Shown: positions 57,567-64,000 of the stretch, piece by piece
Layout of the letters: every line of letters starts with the position of its first letter
Numbering within the stretch: position 1 is the stretch's first letter
Made by a program: the position numbers and the translations under genes
Assembly (NCBI GenBank): GCA_020466095.1
Contig: CM035808.1
Location: 3,451,647 to 3,515,646 of the forward strand
Reading direction: 5' to 3'
DNA: 64,000 bases
DNA from: Chlorops oryzae
Taxonomy: Eukaryota; Arthropoda; Insecta; Diptera; Chloropidae
Notes under the pieces: generated by a model
Database searches by the model: none
Told to the model about the DNA's origin: nothing
Seen by the model: the letters and a program-made list of their open reading frames with translations, nothing else

Positions 57567-59877
57567 TACATAATAAGACAATACACTCACGATCAGTTAG
57601 TACTACAACTATATTTTTCAAGTCTAGAGCTAAAATTTTGTCATAGATAGGAAAGAAAATTATTGAAGATGTTACGCAATATAGCCATAAGTAAGTGCGC
57701 AGCTTTATTCTCGGCCGAAATTTTTTTTTTTTTTTTTTGTTTGACAATCTGACTAAGGGGCTCTTTCCAGTTCTGTCAGAAATGAAGAGAGCCCCTAAAG
57801 CAAAAATTGGGAGTTACTGTATTCATCGGAAGTGGAAAATTTCAAACGTCTAGTGGGATTCTAGAATCTGCTTTCAACACATTTTTATAAATATCTATCT
57901 AAGGACGACAAAAAGCCAGACTCGGTCAGTTCTGTTCTTATCCTCCCGTTATGTAGGTACCTATACGTAAATTTGATATCTTAAAAATCCAAGCAAAAAG
58001 TATTAATGATGAAGCTATCAGTTTGTATGTACCTCCATATACTTGTATTTTGAAATAATCAATTTTGATGCGGAAGAACAATGCCCGCATTCAGTGATGG
58101 ATCTATGAGTGTGCTCTGAAGGGCTCTTTTTGGCGAATACATTAATAGATATTTTGGCACTAGAATCATATTTTTTCTTCCATTATTTTGTTTTCGATTC
58201 TTTAAAGATTTTTCGTCTTTCGTTCGTTCCTCATTCAAATGAAATATTTAAATACATTTTTAAATTCTGTGTACTAACAAACTGTATATGTTTATACGTG
58301 TGTGTTCGAGTAACACGGCTTGATCTAGCACGTATCACAGGGGCATGGAAGCACACCCTGTAGTCAGTAGGTCGCCTCCGAATTTTTCTGATATGCCAAA
58401 GTGCCAGTCCTTGATGACTAGCCATTTCACCTAGCACGTGAACCAGTAGATAAAGAAAGAGAAAGAGTAGATAAATAAAAGAGTCAAAATAAAAAATAAA
58501 TTTTTTTGTTTTCTCTCAGTCGCTGGTGCTAGGCCGTTTCCCTGCCCCTTTTCGCTAGCGAAATCACCGGTTAAAGGTGGCGCATAAAATGACGACTAGT
58601 CCCCGTCAATGACACAAACACAGTAAAGTTGACAGCGTTTTGGATAGCAGAGGGACCGATTCACGCCACCAGGGACGGGCGAAATCGCTAGCGCTGTGGT
58701 GGCTCCACTGACTGCAGGGCAGTGTAAGCGATCAAATACAGGGGGGAAAAACGTCTTTGGTAGAACATGCTTGCACTATTGATGGGCCCCGGGCCCTTGC
58801 ACCTTCTACTCTTGAACTCTCCCGCCTGCTAATAATAACTTTAGCTTCCGCATAAATCATAATATATGTAGATACCCACACAATTGAAAAAAATTATTTT
58901 CAATTGCTGTATGCCCTCAATTTGAAACGAACTGATTGCGAGACTGAAACACTCCTAAAAATTGAAATTTCGGAGCCCATAATTGAAAATCTGCAAAAGT
59001 CGCTTCAGCACGCTGGAGTCGCTTGGCGAATGGTTGGTTCGTGTGGAATTCTCGGAACAATTTACGGGGGCGTTACTGGAATTTGTCCACAGCTTTGTAT
59101 GTTTGTTTGAGTACCACATTTTCAACAACGATTGATGAATTGATGACTCTTGTATTTGGGGGAGAAAAAAGAACAGGTTTGCAGCGATTTTCGTTATTCA
59201 TTTCAAAGAACAAAAAATATTTTCGTCCAAATTGGACAAATGCCGGATATATTCGTATGTATGTAATGTGTACATAATTTGGGCATGCTTTGCTGCATTG
59301 ATTTTTCGACAGCAGTTCGATTAATTTTGTTATCATCGTAAACACTTTGTCTTGACTACCATCGCTCAATGTGTATTGCGCCGCGTAGAGCTTCCTTGGA
59401 AGCCATGTTTTGCCGCTTTCGGCCGGTCGCTATAGTGAATCCCCAAGTGACAACAAAACTCGCAGACAAAAAGAAAGCAACATGCAAAGTTATTAAATGC
59501 GATTCACCTTTCCTTTGGCGGCCATCGGGACATAAATTGTTATTGTTGTTGTTTCAAGCATAATTGAGCTCCTGTCCCGTTTTCGAATTTATCTTTCTGT
59601 GTGCCCTTCTCTAGGTATAACTAACTGCAGTAAAAGAAAGGCTCAAGTATGTGGTTCCCTTATTTCACTCAAGCCCAGGAAGAACTTAAGCTTATGAAAA
59701 GAAATGTACCCCGCCATATTGTTGACTTTGAAGTTGTTCCAATCGGTAGCAAAAGATTTCACATTCCTGACTCTGATAAACTTTTAATGTCAACACAAGA
59801 AGGATATTGGAGGATTCTCCGATGAATTGACTGCATTTTAATGAGACACGTTGTCTTCTGACCGGACTGTAGATTGT
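57567..59877. other. Spacer, no gene recognised
   Basis: AT-rich to mixed. A segment near 58441-58535 (AAATAAATTTTTTTG, then TCAGTCGCTGGTG) resembles part of the 8461-9355 element near 9145-9177. No host gene seen. Confidence 0.4.
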
Positions 59878-60135
59878 AGAGAGTGAGAGAGAGAGAGTGA
59901 GAGTGCGAGAGAGTGAGAGAGAGAGAGAGAGTGCGAGTGGAGAGGAGGTGCGAGTGCGGAGGTGAGAGAGAGGGAGAAAGAGAGTGAGTGAGAGAGAGAG
60001 AGAGAGAGTGTGAGAGAGTGTGAGGGAGAGTGAGAGAGAGTGTGAGAGAGTCAGAGAGATAGTGAGAGAGAGAGAGGTGAGAGAAGAGAGAAGAGAGAGA
60101 AGAGAGAGGGAGAGAGAGAGTGGAGAGAGAGAATG
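59878..60135. repeat. (GA)n microsatellite
   Basis: Almost pure GAGAGA with TGAGAG and TGCGAG variants for about 250 bases. The Leu/Ser-rich minus-strand ORFs over it are artefacts. Confidence 0.95.
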
Positions 60136-61068
60136 AGAGAAAATTATTATTTTCCGATTTTTCATAAGATGATATCAAACAATTTCGGCCCTATGCTCTG
60201 GCTTTAGATGGGTTAATTTTATAATAAAATAATAAAGGAGTAAATTAGAACGAAGTTCTTTATGAAACGATAGCGACAGGGGACCTAGTCGAGAAAAAGT
60301 GAAAAACCGCTATAAAATCCGCGTTACCTAAATTGAAGTTCGCAAAAAAAGGGTATAATAACCTTTGCAAAAAGAAAGAAATATACATATATTTACGTAA
60401 AATGACTTGCTGATGCGGCCGAGATATTATACTTTTTTAGGCGACATTATTTCCGACGATATCCCCCAAAAAAACAATTAATTATTAAATTCAGAAACTA
60501 CACAGACACGTACATCCATAAATGCATTCAAACAAAACAAAACAATATGTGGTGCTGCCAGACTGAACGTTTTCAGAATAACTCCGATTAGTAGGTTGTT
60601 GCAAATATATAAGGGCATTTTAGGTAGCTTATAATTTTTTTGCGCTATCAAAGTATACGTCAATTCTACATAATTAAAAATATTTAAAATCATCGTCTGT
60701 ACTCCGGGGGCTGCGATGTAATATCGGTGTGAAAAATATCGATACTTTAAAACATCTTTATGTATGAAAATTCGCATTTTAGAGACTATCTCATTTGCGA
60801 TGGAAAACCCTTTACACGTATGCTTTTTCAGTTCCAGTATATTCTGCTTATCTAACTTAGCACTTTGAGGGCTCAACGCTGTTAAAGTAAATTGAAAGGA
60901 AGTAACGAACTCACTACTTTGAAGAAAGGAAATCAGGTTGAAATTTCGATGACAGGTTGACAGAAATATAGGAAATGTGTGACTTAAATGCAACCCTGTG
61001 AGTCCGATTACTTGTAATAAGCGTATGCGTTCAAGTAGCGAAAGTAAATCAAAGTACTTATTTGTTTT
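60136..61068. other. Spacer with one unexplained ORF
   Basis: A 171-codon ATG-initiated frame lies on the minus strand at 60478-60993. It is Leu/Ile/Phe-rich and matches no family I know. Its 5' end overlaps the dispersed block shared with 26120-26370, so it is probably chance. Confidence 0.35.
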
Positions 61069-62325
61069 TATACCAGCGTAAGCAGGGTATATTAGGGTAT
61101 CTTGTAACAGCCAGAAAAACGCTCCGTAGATATAGACATATATATAATATATATATATTCATGATCAGGATCAAAAATTCGATTTAGACTGTCCGTCTGT
61201 CCGTCTGTCCGTCCGTCCGTGTCCGGATCTCCTCCGCAACGGCTGGATCAATCAAGTCGAAATGTGGCACACAGGTATATCGGGGTCCGAGTATGATCCT
61301 AACTTAAAATGGAAGACATCCGCTCACTGCCACGCCCACAATGAATTTAATGTGTTTTCAGTAAAATGCTTGTACCTTGCGAACCACTCAACACATTCCA
61401 TTGATTTTGGTGTACTGGTAAACTACGAAAAGGAACATATCCTGGAAAAAAATGGACGCCGCCCTCCGTGAGCCACGCCCACAAATAAGGGCTTATCGTA
61501 ACTTGTGAAGTAAAAGGCGTAGAAGCTTCAAATTCGCAACATAGGTTGACCAAGACGAATGAAAGGTGTAGGAAAAAAATTTTATGAGGCCCGCCACTGC
61601 CACGCCCAAAATGGAGATTTTTCGTAACTTCCGAAGTAAAAAGCGTAGAAGCTTCAAATCGCAACATAGGTTGACCAAGGCGAAGAAAAGGTGTAGGAAA
61701 AATTTTTGGCTCGCCCACTGCCACGCCCACAAATGAAGATTTTTTCGTAACTTCCGAGGTTAAAGGCGTAGAAGCTTCAAAATCGCAACATAGGTTGACA
61801 AAGGCAAATGAAAGGTGTAGGAACAAAAATTTAAGTAGCCCGCCCACTTCCACGCCCACAAATGGAGAATTTTCGTAACTTCCGAAGTAAAAGGATAGAA
61901 GCTTCAATTGCAACATAGGTTCACCAAGGCGAATGAAAGTGTAGGAAAAAATTTTATTTGGCCCGCCCACTGCCACGCCCACAAATGAAGATTTTTCGTA
62001 ACTTGCGAAGTAAAAGGCGTAGAAGCTTCAAATTCGCAACATAGGTTCAGCAAGGCAAATGAAAGGTGTAGGAAAAAATGTATGTGGCCCGCCCACTGCC
62101 ACGCCTACAAATGAAGATTTTTCGTAACTTCGAAGTAAAAGGCGAGAAGCTTCAAATTCGCAACATAGGTTCACCAAGGCGAATGAATGGTGTAGGGAAA
62201 TAATTTATGTGGCCGTCCCACTGCCACGCCCATAAATAGAGAAGCAAAACATAGTGCGCTCATAACGTCGGGCGCTGGGTATTTCAAAGTCGGGCTTGAC
62301 CGACTTTAGCTTTCTTACTTGTTTG
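61069..62325. repeat. Dispersed repeat with a tandem 125-bp array
   Basis: Starts TATACCAGCGTAAGCAGGGT, then a run of GTCCGTCT units (61192-61220). Next come about six copies, 121-130 bases each, of a block with CACGCCCACAAATGAAGATT and AGAAGCTTCAAATTCGCAAC (CACGCC at 61475, 61600, 61722, 61852, 61973, 62099, 62224). Ends GACTTTAGCTTTCTTACTTG. This architecture (TGTCCGTC run, CACGCCC repeats) is common in fly repeats; I cannot name the family. Confidence 0.8.
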
Positions 62326-63020
62326 TTAATAAAATTAATATTTGGACGGCGTTCTTTTAAGAATTATAGTGCTGGTAAAGACATTCTGATATTGTTGCTC
62401 AAAAATACAGCAAAAAATTTCGGGTAGGTGCGTTTTTTTCGCGTAAGTGCATAAAATTTGTTAAAAAATTAATTGAATGCAGCTAAGCAGAATATACTGT
62501 ATCGCATTTTCGCTTGTTAAAAACAGTTGAAAACAACAAAACAGCCGTCTTGTTACATATATTTTTCGATTAATAAAAACAATTGAGTTTTGCGAAAACC
62601 TTGCTGCGATTTATATTTACTAAATTTATAAATACCATAATGAACTTCGTTCTTATCTGGTGTCCTATGACACAACTCAACTTGTTTTAACTTTGATTTT
62701 CGCCTTCCTTTAACAAATAATAGGGATATTCCCATAGGCGTCGGAAAGTAGGAAAGTCGGAAAATCGGAAAATTTTAAATGCTAAAAATACCCCTCATGT
62801 CACTTCAAACTCTCTTAGACGGCGTTTCTATGAGAACACTGTGCTTCTTAGACTGTAGATGTGGAAAATTTGCTTAATACCCTGTAGGGAGCAGTAAGAA
62901 AATTATCCGAAAAGAACTAGTACTTTTACCAGAACTACAAGAACTAGTGTCATTTATAATTAATCTTCCACCAAACCATAAGTTGAACTAAAAATCAATC
63001 AATGGTGACTGCAAATAAAT
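62326..63020. other. Spacer, no gene recognised
   Basis: AT-rich, without recognisable coding or inverted ends. Confidence 0.4.
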
Positions 63021-63028
63021 ATTCTTCC

Positions 63029-63275
63029 CAGGGGCGGACTAGGGGTCAAAGAGCCCACCAGGCGTTTGAAAAAAAACCGGGCCCGTTACCTAAGAAACAA
63101 ATCCCAACAGCTAAAAAACTGAAAAAATGGGGTTTTAAAGTTAATCTGAAATAAACTTCATGCATAAAAAAATAAAAAATAAAAATCCTTACTCCATGAG
63201 TATTGATCCCCGATACAGAGCACTGGGGGCCCACTGGGCATTTGCCCGGTTGCCCATAGGCCCAGTCCGCCCCTG
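63029..63275. mobile_element. hAT-type MITE, CAGGGGCGGACT family
   Basis: CAGGGGCGGACTAGGGG at the left and GGCCCAGTCCGCCCCTG at the right are inverted with small differences. Exact 8-bp duplication ATTCTTCC at 63021-63028 and 63276-63283. 247 bp, no transposase. Confidence 0.93.
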
Positions 63276-63302
63276 ATTCTTCCACATTATCTGTTTAAAG
63301 AA

Positions 63303-63506
63303 GTCGGCCTCCGTGTCGCAGTTAACTGAAATTCCAATTTGGGAAGCGAGAGTCCCAGGGTTCGATTCCCAGCTGAGGTCGTGGAGGTTTTTTTCGTTTT
63401 TCAGTTTCATTTTTTCTTCGTTTACCCTTTATACGCTGTATACATTTGGTGCCTAAGTGTGTTAACCTTAAAGGTGGCAGCCACACTAACCTCTAATCTA
63501 TTCTAC
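63303..63506 (+). mobile_element. tRNA-derived SINE, family B, copy 2
   Basis: GTCGGCCTCCGTGTCGCAGT, B box GGTTCGATTCC (63359-63369), CCAGCTGAGGTCGTGG, then GGTGGCAGCC and a degenerate CTAACC tail. Matches the minus-strand copy at 50311-50529. Confidence 0.85.
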
Positions 63507-63624
63507 TTAAAGAAAAAGGAGAAAAATCTACCATTTAAGTACCTTTTTCCTGTAAACACCAGTAGTATTTAAGTAGTGCCAATTTACCCAAGAGGGTCCT
63601 AGAACAACTCTGGTACATACTGTG

Positions 63625-64000
63625 TAGGGATGCGTATCGAGAGAAAAGTATCGATATGTGGTATCGCCAGACCGAAAAATAATGCGATAACGATATTCGA
63701 TATATCGGTCTTCAAAGTATCGATATATCGGTGGAATCGAAATCAATTTTGAACTATAAGAATTAAATTGAAATACAATTTTGTTTATTTAAAACAAAAT
63801 GAGGCTGTATTGATTTTGTTGAAAGTCCAAACTGTGTGGCGAAAGTCCATCTTCCATACAATTTTTCCACCTCCCCTCACCCGTCTCGGTTATTTTTTTC
63901 CGCCAAAGGCAAGTGTCACTTGTAGTATTGTATGCTATCTAGTATCGAAAGAAAAATATCGATACTTTCAATATATTGTATTAGGAGTATCGATATATTG
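63625..64000. mobile_element. Start of a relative of the 52174 foldback (cut by window end)
   Basis: Begins TAGGGATGCGTATCGA, close to the 52174 element's ends (TAGAGATGAGTATCGA, TAGGGATGGGTTTCGA), and is rich in ATCGATAT motifs. The far end is outside the window. Confidence 0.65.

Noticed and set aside
59692..60178. Long Leu/Ser-rich ORFs on the minus strand
   Set aside because: They are translations of the GA microsatellite, with no domain.
60478..60993. 171-codon ORF with an ATG
   Set aside because: Low-complexity, no recognisable motif, and its start overlaps a dispersed repeat. Kept only as a remark under the spacer.
61347..61982. 211-codon ORF on the minus strand
   Set aside because: It crosses the 125-bp tandem blocks and simply repeats their translation.

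Overview
This window looks like nuclear DNA of a higher fly (Diptera, Cyclorrhapha), probably a tephritid fruit fly. It is AT-rich, its genes have short introns with GT..AG boundaries, its proteins resemble Drosophila orthologues, and it is packed with inverted-repeat transposons. The fly-family assignment is inference. Two 100-N scaffold gaps (31112-31211 and 47875-47974) mark joins of unknown true size.

Left third (1-28 kb), gene-bearing. In order: a DNAJC1-type ER co-chaperone (minus, six exons, 961-2887); signal peptidase complex subunit 2 (plus, two exons, 4636-5300); a selenoprotein H/BthD orthologue (minus, two exons, 5855-6411) with an in-frame Sec TGA and a 3' UTR SECIS hairpin; the mitochondrial import pore Tom40 (minus, four exons, 10101-11367); a d4/DPF (requiem) N-terminal region (plus, 15067-16266) with one frameshift and no zinc-finger or PHD exons in view; and a conserved-looking first coding exon (plus, 27614-27741) that may begin a DRAK/STK17-like kinase. 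DNAJC1 and signal peptidase subunit 2 both act at the ER, but nothing suggests they are co-regulated.

Middle (28-43 kb), repeat island. A decayed hAT transposon (28141-29330) is followed by MITEs and then a Ty3/gypsy-class LTR retrotransposon on the minus strand, roughly 31.2-43.0 kb. Its pol is one uninterrupted frame carrying protease, RT, RNase H and integrase motifs. Its gag carries a canonical RING-H2 finger at the N terminus, a capsid-like region and a zinc knuckle. Gag and pol overlap in a -1 arrangement with a textbook slippery heptamer, G GGA AAC. A tRNA-type primer-binding site follows a 5' LTR of about 2 kb. The 3' LTR copy is split by about 3.1 kb of other sequence and runs into the first gap.

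Right third (43-64 kb), no confident host gene. It holds MITEs, two tRNA-derived SINE families, microsatellites and long AT-rich spacers.

Across the window many foldback elements have 8-bp target-site duplications (hAT signature) that can be read directly. One family of about 220-235 bp is present four times, and every copy carries an intact TGACGTCA (CRE) palindrome. The strongest candidates for something new are the RING-gag retrotransposon and that CRE-carrying MITE family.
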